Of a stretch of 11,464 bases of DNA, positions 1-6,636 are shown piece by piece. Location: assembly GCA_031257715.1 (NCBI GenBank), contig JAIROE010000019.1:1-11464 (forward strand). Reading direction: 5' to 3'. Under the pieces are notes generated by a model that saw only the letters and a list, made by a program, of their open reading frames with translations, had not been told where the DNA came from and searched no databases. The stretch comes from Treponema sp. GTDB lineage: Bacteria; Spirochaetota; Spirochaetia; Treponematales; Breznakiellaceae. Position 1 is the stretch's first letter. Every line of letters starts with the position of its first letter. Made by a program: the position numbers and the translations under genes.

Positions 1-186
1 GAGGTTCCAGATACCCAGAGCTTCGGAAAGGGAGGTGGCAAGCATCAGGGCGAAGTAGGAACCCAAAACAACCATGAGGAAAGACGGGAGGTCGACAACG
101 GTCCCGATGGAACCGCCGGACGAGTAAATGGACATTATTACCATGCCTACGGCGCCGAAGATTCCGATTAAACTCGATATGTCCAT
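1..186 (-). CDS. motA: MotA, flagellar motor stator protein (N-terminal 62 residues only)
   Basis: MotA pairs with MotB in the inner membrane to form the proton- or ion-driven stator that turns the flagellar motor. Only the first 62 residues are inside the window; the gene continues past position 1. The start is ATG at 186-184 (MDISSLIGIFGAVGMVIMSI). It has a hydrophobic first segment at about residues 4-20, a short polar Ser/Gly-rich turn, then the motif VDLPSFLMVVLGSYFALML, which matches the second segment of MotA proteins. The start lies 5 nt after the flbD stop, and a GGGGAG ribosome binding site sits inside the last codons of flbD, so the two are probably translationally coupled. The flbD-motA order is the usual spirochete one, with motB and fliL expected next outside the window. 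Confidence 0.9.
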   Translation of the reverse strand, partial: MDISSLIGIFGAVGMVIMSIYSSGGSIGTVVDLPSFLMVVLGSYFALMLATSLSEALGIWNL

Positions 187-191
187 AAACC

Positions 192-389
192 CTACTCCCC
201 GTCTTTAAATGGGCTTAACCGCCTGCGGTATTCTTCAATTTTTTTTAAAACATCCTTTAGTTCTTCCCGCACAATAAGATGCTTGCCCGACAGCATAACC
301 AGGGTGGTATCGGGATTGATCTCTATCGCCTCAATTTGATGAGGATTGACATAATATTCAATGCCGTCCAGCCTAGTTACTTTAATCAT
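192..389 (-). CDS. flbD: FlbD/SwrD family small flagellar protein
   Basis: A 65-residue protein of the FlbD (SwrD) family, which lies between flgE and motA in spirochetes and many Firmicutes. In Bacillus subtilis the homologue SwrD increases flagellar motor torque, probably through the stators (family knowledge). The sequence shows the family opening MIKVTRLDGIEYYVNPHQIE, a short beta-strand pattern, and a charged helical tail (LKDVLKKIEEYRRRL). It has no signal peptide and no membrane segment, so it is probably cytoplasmic. The ATG lies 12 nt after the flgE stop. No Shine-Dalgarno-like purine run precedes it; the spacer is AT-rich, so translation may depend on termination of flgE. The stop is TAG, 5 nt before motA. 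Length and neighbours fit the family well. Confidence 0.9.
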   Translation of the reverse strand: MIKVTRLDGIEYYVNPHQIEAIEINPDTTLVMLSGKHLIVREELKDVLKKIEEYRRRLSPFKDGE

Positions 390-401
390 ACAATATTTTT
401 A

Positions 402-1802
402 TTACCGTTTCAGCGTGAGCAGTTCCTGCAGAAGCTGATCGGCAGTCTGTATGGTCCGGGAATTGGCCTGAAAACCCCTCTGGGTGATGATCATGTCGGT
501 GAACTGTTCGGCCATGTCCACATTGGACATTTCCAGAAAGCCCGCGACTATTTTTCCCTTGCCGGCTATGCCCGAAGGGCCTATGTTGGCGGCCCCGGAA
601 TTGTTGGATACGCGGTAGTTATTGTCCCCCGCCTTTTCAAGGCCCCCCTGATTGGGGAAACTCGCCATGGCAATCTGGCCCAGAATACGCTCCGTTCCGT
701 TGTCGTAGATCCCCGCGATGACGCCGCTTTGATCAATTTTGAAGTTTTCAAGATAACCCATGGTGTGGCCGTCCTGCTCTACAGGCTTGGTGGACGCGGC
801 GTCGGAAAACTGGGTAATGGAATTGGTGGTGGCCCCCACCGTTCCCAGGCGAAGGGTAAATTCCTGCCTCACAGGCGTACCGTCTTCATTGGGAGTGGCG
901 GAAAGGACATCGAACGCCACGTTCATCAACACTTCCCCTTCCGCACCCGACACGTTCCCCGCTCCGTCTTCCGCGGAAAGGAGTGTCCCGTTGTTGTTGA
1001 AGTTTACCGTAAAATTGACAGGACCGCCAGCGGCGGGCGCCTCGGCGCCCAATCCTATTGACGCGTTGTTGGCCTCCTCCGTTTCGGGATCCACCGAAAG
1101 CTGCGCATTCCAGCTGTTATTGGTCCCCGGCACGCGGGTAAACTCCACCTCAAGCGTATGTTCCGCGCCGAAGGAATCGTATATCTTGATGGCCGTCGCC
1201 CAGGTTCCGGCGCGCGCCTGCAGTTCCGTGGGATTTTCGGGAATTTCGGGGATGTTCTTGTTGAGGTTACAGGCGTAATTGACAAAGGTCGTGGCCCGCG
1301 CGGGATCTTTGGAACCCACCGGGATAATAATATCCTCAACCTGCCGTGAAACGTCGATAAACTGCACGCCCATGACATCCCGCGCCATCCAGCCCTGCAC
1401 CTTCATGCCGTTGGCCGGATTCACCATGGTCCCATCCTGATCTATGCTGAAGGCGCCGTTTCTGGTGTACAATTCCTTGTCCCCTTCGTGAAGAACAAAG
1501 AACCCTGTTCCCTGAATGGCAAGATCGGTCCCAACCCCGGTGCTCTGAAGGCTGCCCTGTATGTGGATGGTGTCTATCGAGGCGACGGACATCCCCAAGC
1601 CTACTTCCTTGGGATTAACGCCCCCCAGCTCTTCGGAAGGACGGGTCGCCCCCTGAAGCTGCTGGTACAGGATATCCTGAAAGTTCACCCGGTTGCGTTT
1701 GAAGCCCGTAGTGTTGATGTTGGCGATATTATTGCCGATAACATCCATTCTGGTCTGATGGTTCTGCAGTCCGGACACGCCGGAAAATAACGATCGCATC
1801 AT
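402..1802 (-). CDS. flgE: FlgE, flagellar hook protein
   Basis: Structural subunit of the flagellar hook, the universal joint between rod and filament; in spirochetes it acts in the periplasm. The protein has 466 residues. The N-terminal D0 motif ([20 protein letters not shown], residues 6-25, then NTTGFK) and the C-terminal heptad region ([20 protein letters not shown] and onward to the end) are typical of rod/hook axial proteins. Its only cysteine is Cys178, in NYACNLN, and there is a lysine at 165 (PVGSK). These are the same numbers as the pair reported to form the lysinoalanine cross-link between hook subunits in Treponema denticola, so a covalently cross-linked hook is expected. The start is the first of two ATGs: a GAGGAG ribosome binding site made from the last flgD codons is 9 nt upstream. 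The gene starts 6 nt after flgD. Confidence 0.97.
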   Translation of the reverse strand: MMRSLFSGVSGLQNHQTRMDVIGNNIANINTTGFKRNRVNFQDILYQQLQGATRPSEELGGVNPKEVGLGMSVASIDTIHIQGSLQSTGVGTDLAIQGTGFFVLHEGDKELYTRNGAFSIDQDGTMVNPANGMKVQGWMARDVMGVQFIDVSRQVEDIIIPVGSKDPARATTFVNYACNLNKNIPEIPENPTELQARAGTWATAIKIYDSFGAEHTLEVEFTRVPGTNNSWNAQLSVDPETEEANNASIGLGAEAPAAGGPVNFTVNFNNNGTLLSAEDGAGNVSGAEGEVLMNVAFDVLSATPNEDGTPVRQEFTLRLGTVGATTNSITQFSDAASTKPVEQDGHTMGYLENFKIDQSGVIAGIYDNGTERILGQIAMASFPNQGGLEKAGDNNYRVSNNSGAANIGPSGIAGKGKIVAGFLEMSNVDMAEQFTDMIITQRGFQANSRTIQTADQLLQELLTLKR

Positions 1803-1808
1803 ATCGCA

Positions 1809-2252
1809 TTACTCCTCGTAGATTCTTGCTACCTGTTCCCAGGGATAGGTCGTACCATTTACCATGACGACAGGGATGTCTCCCCGGTCTACCGCCATTA
1901 CGGTCCCTTCCACTACTCTTTCGCCGTCCACTATTTTTACCTGATGTCCCAGTGCGGAAGAAGCCCCCGCGGTGTCGAGCATACGGGTCAGTTTGGCAAA
2001 ATCGGAAGCCATGCCGGTCATCTGTTCCAGTGTGGAAAACTGGGCCATCTGTGCGATGAATTCCCTGTCTTCCATGGGAGCGGTGGGGTCCTGGTAGGAA
2101 AGCTGGGTAATAAGGATCTTGAGAAAATCATCCTTCCCCAGATTCTGCCGGGGGAGCCTTCCGTCATTTAATGATTTGTTGAAATCATTTGCTATTTTGT
2201 CATTCCGCGCCTTTTCCTGCGGGCTTAAAACCGATTCTATCGCCGCTGCCAT
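1809..2252 (-). CDS. flgD: FlgD, hook-capping / hook assembly scaffold protein
   Basis: FlgD caps the growing hook and is needed for FlgE polymerisation; it is exported by the flagellar type III system. The 147-residue protein carries the diagnostic motif LGKDDFLKILITQLSYQDP (38-56), followed by APMEDREFIAQMAQFSTLEQ (59-78). A short C-terminal beta-rich part (about 100-145) has a GxxVxxVDGxxVVEG pattern. It is clearly shorter than the enterobacterial protein (about 230 residues), lacking the larger C-terminal domains; from memory, short FlgD proteins are common in spirochetes. The ATG is preceded by AGGAGGAG with a 6-nt spacer, and lies 12 nt after the fliK stop. Its final Glu-Glu-stop codons provide the flgE ribosome binding site. 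Confidence 0.95.
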   Translation of the reverse strand: MAAAIESVLSPQEKARNDKIANDFNKSLNDGRLPRQNLGKDDFLKILITQLSYQDPTAPMEDREFIAQMAQFSTLEQMTGMASDFAKLTRMLDTAGASSALGHQVKIVDGERVVEGTVMAVDRGDIPVVMVNGTTYPWEQVARIYEE

Positions 2253-2264
2253 GTATAACTCCTC

Positions 2265-3758
2265 CTATATCAATATATTGACTTGTATCCGCCCGTTCCG
2301 GCGGAAAATGCCGTCCGCAAAAAATTCCGCATCTTCCTGTCCGGCGTCATAACGAAAAGCCTCTTCAGGAAGGGCACCTCTCCATTCCCGGAAAAACGGT
2401 TCCTGCCGTTCTTCCCCGTTTCCCCCTCCCTGTGTCAGGGAAAAATCAAGTTCGGCGCCGTCAAAACCCGACTCCAGGAACGCCTGTTCCAGGGAATGTA
2501 TTTCCCGTTCAAAGGCCCGCAGGGCTTCCTCGCTTTCTACGGCAATATGCCCCGTTATCCTGTTTTCGGCCATTTCGAGGCGTATCTTTACATTTCCCAG
2601 AGATTCGGGTTTGAGGGAAAGCCTGATGGTCCCTTCTCCTCCGCCGCGGAGTATGAAACGGGCCTCGCGGACTATACCGGCGGAAAGATTCTCTTCAAGT
2701 TCCCGCGCCAGCAAATTTTCAAACATTCCGGTACTGCCGGCGGGAGCGCCTCCCTTTTCGCCTGGGGGCATCTCCCGGCTGTGAAGATCGACGGTCATTT
2801 CCGCCTCATGGAAAGACGCCGCCGCCCTGAGCCCTCCTCCTGATCCCGTTTCCGGGGAAAAAACCGCTTCACGGCCCGCGTCCCCCGGGGCGGTACGGAG
2901 ATCCTCCACAGTCACAGCGGCCAGGGCGAAGCGTTCCCGCTTCTTCCCCCGCGCCCCGGCGGCCCCGCTTCCCCGGTTTTCATGCGGGGAACCGGCCTGT
3001 TTTTCAGGAACCGTTTCATCTCCGGCCGCGAAAACCGGGGAGGAAAAATCAACACCCGGTTCATCGCCGGTTTTTTCAAACACGTCCGTGTGCCCGGCGC
3101 CGGCCGCCGGGGCCTGTTCCCCGGAGAATTCCGCGCCGGCGGCCTCCGGTACAGCGGCTTCCGGCACGGCGGCCCGCGGCACGGCGGTTCCGGGCGTGGA
3201 AGCGGCATCCGTTCCGGGAGAATCAGACGGAAAGCGGGAAACCGCGTCCGGGGGAATGTCTCCGCCCTCCGCGGCGATCCTGTCTTTTTTTCCCGCCGGA
3301 AATTCCCGGCTGAAAAGCCGTTCAGGAAACCCTTCCACAAGGAATGCTTCCCGCCCTTCGTCGAGCCTGTTATCCGTGATTTTTTGCGGCGCGGCGGGGG
3401 CATTGCCGGCGGCGGCCGTATCGCCGGGAGCAATTCCGGCATCTTTGGGGACGGCCTTTTTTGCGGCGTTTTTTCCGCCTTTAAGACCCGGCAAAAAGAT
3501 GCCCGTTCCCTCATATTTCCCGGTTTCCCCGGTTTCATCCGGCACAATCATCCGGGTGTTTTCCGGGCCTGCTTCCCGGTTTTTAAGCCCGGTTTTCACG
3601 GAAAGGCCCGCAAGAATTTTGGCAAACACGCCAAGGGCGGAGGTCCCGGATTTTTCACGGGAACCGAACATGCCTTTTTTTCCGGCGCCTTCCGGGACCT
3701 GCGTCTCATCCGCGCCCTTTATGTGAGGGGTTTCCGTATGGGAGGATATTTCGATCAA
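2265..3758 (-). CDS. fliK: FliK-like flagellar hook-length control protein
   Basis: FliK measures hook length and switches the flagellar export gate from hook to filament substrates. The protein has 497 residues. Residues 1 to about 365 are low in hydrophobic residues and rich in Ala, Gly, Pro, Glu and Lys, as expected of the variable, partly unfolded ruler region. The C-terminal hook-length domain spans about 370-445, with LSLKPESLGNVKIRLEM, ITGHIAVESEEA and SLEQAFLESGF matching the family pattern, followed by an acidic/aromatic tail. The start is TTG at 3758: a perfect AAGGAGG lies 6 nt upstream (3765-3771), and no in-frame ATG has comparable support. In Treponema the gene at this place has been called tap1, and in Borrelia flbC. 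The linker contains a 15-bp tandem repeat (separate entry). The sequence is very GC-rich, like its neighbours but more extreme. Confidence 0.88.
   Translation of the reverse strand: MIEISSHTETPHIKGADETQVPEGAGKKGMFGSREKSGTSALGVFAKILAGLSVKTGLKNREAGPENTRMIVPDETGETGKYEGTGIFLPGLKGGKNAAKKAVPKDAGIAPGDTAAAGNAPAAPQKITDNRLDEGREAFLVEGFPERLFSREFPAGKKDRIAAEGGDIPPDAVSRFPSDSPGTDAASTPGTAVPRAAVPEAAVPEAAGAEFSGEQAPAAGAGHTDVFEKTGDEPGVDFSSPVFAAGDETVPEKQAGSPHENRGSGAAGARGKKRERFALAAVTVEDLRTAPGDAGREAVFSPETGSGGGLRAAASFHEAEMTVDLHSREMPPGEKGGAPAGSTGMFENLLARELEENLSAGIVREARFILRGGGEGTIRLSLKPESLGNVKIRLEMAENRITGHIAVESEEALRAFEREIHSLEQAFLESGFDGAELDFSLTQGGGNGEERQEPFFREWRGALPEEAFRYDAGQEDAEFFADGIFRRNGRIQVNILI
3136..3195 (-). repeat. 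Imperfect 15-bp tandem repeat in the FliK linker
   Basis: Four adjacent 15-bp units (3136-3150, 3151-3165, 3166-3180, 3181-3195) share a GGCGG/AGCGG core. Translated on the minus strand they give a five-residue repeat of the type P-[RE]-A-A-V (PRAAVPEAAVPEAAG), at about residues 188-207 of FliK. The unit length is a multiple of three, so unit gain or loss would keep the frame and change linker length by five residues per unit. Confidence 0.7.
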
Positions 3759-3764
3759 CGCCCG

Positions 3765-3771
3765 CCTCCTT
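3765..3771 (-). promoter_or_regulatory. Ribosome binding site that fixes the TTG start of fliK
   Basis: AAGGAGG read on the minus strand, six bases before the TTG at 3758-3756. It is a full match to the anti-Shine-Dalgarno consensus and the reason for choosing a TTG start. Confidence 0.8.
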
Positions 3772-3811
3772 ACAGCGAACTTTTCGGAAGCCGGCGCCTT
3801 TACGGACGGGT

Positions 3812-4438
3812 TTAATTCAGGCCGGGAGGCATCCCGGCCATCTTCCGCTGCAATTCGGCGGCGCGACCCGGCTCCATGAGCGAAAGCCAGTAAGACACAA
3901 TGGACTGTGTCCCTTCCGCCTGGGCAATTTCTTCGGTCTTCCTGAAAACATTGATCACGTCCAGATCGTCCATTGCGGCCATGATGCCCACAGCCTGTTC
4001 AGGCGGCATTCCGGTCAACAGCCTGGCGTTTGTTTCAATGTTTCTTTCTCTAATGTCGGCCTGTTCGGCCACGGCATTGAAGGAATTTTCCCTGTCGTCC
4101 TGGGCTTTTTGCTGCTCGGCAAGCATCTGGGCTATTTGTTCCAATTCGCCGTACCTGTTCTCAAGTTCCTGTTCCCGGCCGTCAAGTTCCCTTTCCTGCA
4201 GATCCAGAGCCTCAAGGCGTATGGCGAGCCTTTCCGCGTCAAGGTTGAGCGTTTCGTCCGGGGACACCTCAGCCTGGGTACGGCCTTCCCGTCCGATAAA
4301 ACGGTACAGCGGAGAGAGAACGGACTTGGCGTCTATGATACCGAGGTAATCAAACCAGAGAAGGCTGCCCCCCGCCATGATCAAAATAAGCAGCAATAAC
4401 ACGATTACCCTGCCGAAAATACGAGCGCCGCCAGCCAT
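3812..4438 (-). CDS. flbB: FlbB, periplasmic-flagellum collar protein with MotE-like domain
   Basis: A 208-residue protein with the architecture of spirochete FlbB. In Borrelia FlbB forms the base of the motor collar that positions stators and periplasmic flagella (family knowledge). One N-terminal membrane segment (about 10-29, VIVLLLLILIMAGGSLLWF) anchors it. A long heptad-like coiled coil runs from about 66 to 120 (ALDLQERELDGREQELENRY). The C-terminal part, about 138-203, has the MotE/MgtE-N-like pattern LLTGMPPEQAVGIMAAMDD, then SLMEPGRAAELQRKM. I chose ATG at 4438 over the adjacent GTG at 4441, because GGGAGGG (4444-4450) is 5 nt from the ATG but only 2 nt from the GTG. It is followed by fliK after 53 nt, the same order as flbB-flbC-flgD in Borrelia. 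The assignment rests on architecture and position, as FlbB sequences diverge. Confidence 0.85.
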   Translation of the reverse strand: MAGGARIFGRVIVLLLLILIMAGGSLLWFDYLGIIDAKSVLSPLYRFIGREGRTQAEVSPDETLNLDAERLAIRLEALDLQERELDGREQELENRYGELEQIAQMLAEQQKAQDDRENSFNAVAEQADIRERNIETNARLLTGMPPEQAVGIMAAMDDLDVINVFRKTEEIAQAEGTQSIVSYWLSLMEPGRAAELQRKMAGMPPGLN

Positions 4439-4469
4439 CACTACCCTCCCGTTATCAATAGGGAATCCC

Positions 4470-4499
4470 CTAATGCAACCTGATTACAGTATCGGTCAA
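4470..4499 (-). promoter_or_regulatory. Weak sigma-70-like promoter candidate before flbB
   Basis: In the 67-nt gap between the metallophosphoesterase stop and flbB, the minus strand has TTGACC (4499-4494), an 18-nt spacer and CATTAG (4475-4470), about 31 nt before the flbB ATG. The -35 box is good, the -10 poor (3 of 6). Its position in the longest gap within the motility block makes an internal promoter plausible but unproven. Confidence 0.25.
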
Positions 4500-4505
4500 C
4501 AGGAA

Positions 4506-5696
4506 TCATTGATTCACCCCGTCTGCGCCATTATTCGCCGTTCCGCCCCTCTTTCCCAGCAGTTCTATCCGCGCCGCCACATAGTCCATCCTGTCCTGGT
4601 TCAGCACAACCCGGCGGTACGGCCCCATGTCTTCCACGGAATAGTCCCCCCGGCTGATGAAATGTTTTTCTCCCCTTTCGTTAAGCCAGTAAACCAGCGC
4701 GATTGAACCCCTGTCCAGTTCTATGGCGTTAACCCCTTTTTTCCCTATGGCGCAGCCTGAATTGAAGAGGCAGGGAACAGGAAGCAGGTCTCCGTAAAGG
4801 CTCTGACGAAGGACATCCCGCCTTTCCTTTCTCTGGAGTTTGCCGAGATCGGCCGAAAGGGCGGCGACTTCCGCGGCAATTCTTCCTCTTTCCGCCGGAA
4901 GGACGGCCGGATAGTCGCGGCAGAGCCGCTCTATTTCGAATTTGATATAATCAAAACGTCCCAGCGATTCAAAGAGGGGCCTGTGGGTGTGGCCTATGAC
5001 GGAGATGCAGTTATTTTCCAGTGAAAATTCATAGGCTTTTTTTTCAACGTAGAAACGCCGCCGGGAATTGCGGGCGGTAGAAATGTTCCGTATGCCGAAG
5101 GGCTTGAGAAAGTAGCGTATGCTGGCCCCGATGAGGCTGTTGTACTTGGCATACACCCTTGAAGACTGATGGCCGTGGTACACATAGACCGGCATGAGCC
5201 CTGTTTCTATGCGGACCGCGCTGTACAGGGTATAGGGATAGGATTTTTGAAAAAGCAGGGCCTCATCGTGATTTCCTATGAGCTTGTAAAGGCGCCCCGC
5301 CGCGGCGAAACGGTCAAAAGCACGGTACAGGAGGGGCCACTGTTTCTGTATGTCGCCAAGGGAATAGCGCATCAACTCCTCGATGTCCCCGTTCAGCACA
5401 AGATACCAGCCGCGTTCAAAATAATAATCGGATAAAATGGCGGTAAGGAACCCGCCGTTATAGGCAAGATCGTCCCGCCTGCCTGAACCCATATGAAAAT
5501 CACTCATCACAAGAACTTTCTCCCCGTTCCGTATATCCAGCACCGCGTCGGGATTGAAACGGGGCCCCACCATATTGCTGAAAAAATCGTCTCCAGCTTT
5601 TTCCGCCTTCCGGAAGGAACCCCCGCCCGCACGCCATTTCGGCATCACGGCAGGTTTCAGAAACAAACGGCGATCTTTTTGAGCGTGAAAAAACAT
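4506..5696 (-). CDS. Calcineurin-like metallophosphoesterase of unknown substrate
   Basis: A 396-residue enzyme of the two-metal calcineurin-like phosphoesterase superfamily. All classical motifs are visible: DFHMG (66-70), GDIEE (103-107), GNHDE (141-145), HGH (174-176) and GHTHRP (235-240). They supply the metal-binding Asp/His/Asn residues, so it should be catalytically active. The core resembles LpxH-type hydrolases, but treponemes are thought to lack lipopolysaccharide, so a lipid A role is unlikely. Residues about 245-300 form a charged helical insertion, and the C-terminus is a beta-rich extension with a Gly/Asn-rich tail. There is no signal peptide or membrane segment, so it is presumably cytoplasmic. 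The start at ATG 5696 has only a weak AGGG upstream; the first 50 residues are basic and not domain-like, so a later start such as Met42 is possible. It leads the motility block, 67 nt before flbB. Substrate unknown. Confidence 0.8.
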   Translation of the reverse strand: MFFHAQKDRRLFLKPAVMPKWRAGGGSFRKAEKAGDDFFSNMVGPRFNPDAVLDIRNGEKVLVMSDFHMGSGRRDDLAYNGGFLTAILSDYYFERGWYLVLNGDIEELMRYSLGDIQKQWPLLYRAFDRFAAAGRLYKLIGNHDEALLFQKSYPYTLYSAVRIETGLMPVYVYHGHQSSRVYAKYNSLIGASIRYFLKPFGIRNISTARNSRRRFYVEKKAYEFSLENNCISVIGHTHRPLFESLGRFDYIKFEIERLCRDYPAVLPAERGRIAAEVAALSADLGKLQRKERRDVLRQSLYGDLLPVPCLFNSGCAIGKKGVNAIELDRGSIALVYWLNERGEKHFISRGDYSVEDMGPYRRVVLNQDRMDYVAARIELLGKRGGTANNGADGVNQ

Positions 5697-5718
5697 GTGT
5701 CAAACCCTGTCTTTATTA

Positions 5719-5748
5719 AAGATACCCTTTTTACCGCCCGGAGGACAA
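5719..5748 (-). promoter_or_regulatory. Possible promoter at the head of the motility block
   Basis: In the 91-bp gap between the phosphonate and motility blocks, the minus strand has TTGTCC (5748-5743), an 18-nt spacer and TATCTT (5724-5719), 22 nt before the metallophosphoesterase ATG. Each box matches 4 of 6 consensus bases. No clear sigma-28 (TAAA...GCCGATAA) motif is present. Weak evidence, but this is the only sizeable gap where a motility promoter could sit in this stretch. Confidence 0.25.
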
Positions 5749-5772
5749 CACCCGCCCTTGTTGGAACTCCGG
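5738..5772. other. GC-rich hairpin between the phosphonate and motility blocks
   Basis: An outer 6-bp stem CCGGAG/CTCCGG (5738-5743 with 5767-5772) encloses a small internal loop and an inner 5-bp stem CAACA/TGTTG (5746-5750 with 5759-5763), with an 8-nt loop. It starts about 15 nt after the stop of the PHP gene. No T-run follows on either strand, so it is not a standard intrinsic terminator. It could stabilise the 3' end of the phn transcript or weaken readthrough. Confidence 0.4.
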
Positions 5773-5787
5773 CCCGGTATGGAGGCG

Positions 5788-6636
5788 TCAGGTTCCGCCG
5801 GGCCTGAACGCCGGTCCCTCCGGAAGTTCCGCGCCTATGGCGCCGAGAGGGACGGGTTTTTCCGAATAGAGGCCGTGAAAGTCGCTGCCCCCGGTGAGAA
5901 AGAGACCGTACCGTTCCGCCTGTTCCCTGACCAGACGTTCCCGTTCCGGCGTTTGGGTGTGGTGCCGGCATTCAATACCGGAAAGACCCCATGCCACAAG
6001 GCGGGGAAGCAGTCCCAGGGAATCGTACTGAAAGGGATGGGCCAGCGCCGCCCGGCCCCCGCAGTCAACGATAAGCCGTACCGCTTCTTCGGCGCTCATG
6101 TAACGGCTTTTCATCACCGCCGCGCCGCCGGGTCCGAAGAGCCGGGTGTAGAGGGGGCCGTATATCGCCGTGGTATATCCCCGGTCCGCCAGGGCGTGCA
6201 TGAGGTGCTGGCGGTAGGGGACGCCGCCCTTTCCCGTGTACGCGGAAAGATCTTTTTCATCCAGGGGATAACCGGCGGCCCGGATCAGGGACAGGGCTTC
6301 CCCGTTTGCCCGGCGGCGATCTTCCAGATAGGGGCGGCAGGCTGTTTCCACGGTTTCCCGGTCCCTCATGCCGTACCCTAAAATGTGAACCTTCCGTCCT
6401 GTACCAGGGTCGAAGGCGGACACTTCTATTCCCGGAATGACTTTGAGTCCCTGTTTTTTCTCCTCCTCTCCGGCCTCCTCCCAGCCCGCCGTGGTGTCGT
6501 GATCGGTGATGGCTATGGCGGCAAGTCCCAGGGCTTTGGCGGTCTTTACAATCCGCGGGATCGTCATGGAACCGTCGGACCAGTCGCTGTGGATGTGCAG
6601 ATCCGCTTTTCCGGCGGGCCTTAGATCGCGCCGCAC
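5788..6636 (-). CDS. phnPP: PHP-domain phosphoesterase, probable phosphoribosyl 1,2-cyclic phosphate diphosphodiesterase (PhnPP-like)
   Basis: A 282-residue PHP-superfamily enzyme with the full metal-site set: DLHIHSDWSDGS (12-23), ITDHDT (43-48), PGIEVSA (68-74), HILGYG (84-89), ALAHPFQ (197-203) and GGSDFHG (249-255). The GTG start at 6636 overlaps the end of phnL by 16 nt, tying it to the C-P lyase operon. The C-P lyase reaction leaves 5-phosphoribosyl 1,2-cyclic phosphate, which E. coli opens with PhnP. In Eggerthella lenta the PHP protein PhnPP (Elen_0235) instead hydrolyses both phosphate ester bonds, giving ribose 5-phosphate and phosphate. No phnP follows this gene, so I infer the same role here. 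The alternative is a general PHP nucleotide phosphatase of the YciV/TrpH type; motifs alone cannot exclude that. A GGGAG run lies 10 nt upstream of the start. Cytoplasmic; ends 91 nt before the motility block. Confidence 0.75.
   Translation of the reverse strand: MRRDLRPAGKADLHIHSDWSDGSMTIPRIVKTAKALGLAAIAITDHDTTAGWEEAGEEEKKQGLKVIPGIEVSAFDPGTGRKVHILGYGMRDRETVETACRPYLEDRRRANGEALSLIRAAGYPLDEKDLSAYTGKGGVPYRQHLMHALADRGYTTAIYGPLYTRLFGPGGAAVMKSRYMSAEEAVRLIVDCGGRAALAHPFQYDSLGLLPRLVAWGLSGIECRHHTQTPERERLVREQAERYGLFLTGGSDFHGLYSEKPVPLGAIGAELPEGPAFRPGGT

Noticed and set aside
218..229. Palindrome ACCGC-CT-GCGGT near the end of flbD
   Set aside because: Five base pairs with a two-base loop, inside coding sequence, and no T-run; too short to form a useful terminator.
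279..1061. Long plus-strand open frame (260 codons) opposite flgE
   Set aside because: It lies fully antisense to a clear FlgE; its translation has no recognisable domain, and long antisense frames are common with this codon usage.
2982..3815. Long plus-strand open frame (277 codons) opposite fliK
   Set aside because: Arg/Phe/Gly-rich translation typical of the antisense of a GC-rich Ala/Glu-rich gene; the minus strand has the FliK C-terminal domain and a perfect ribosome binding site.
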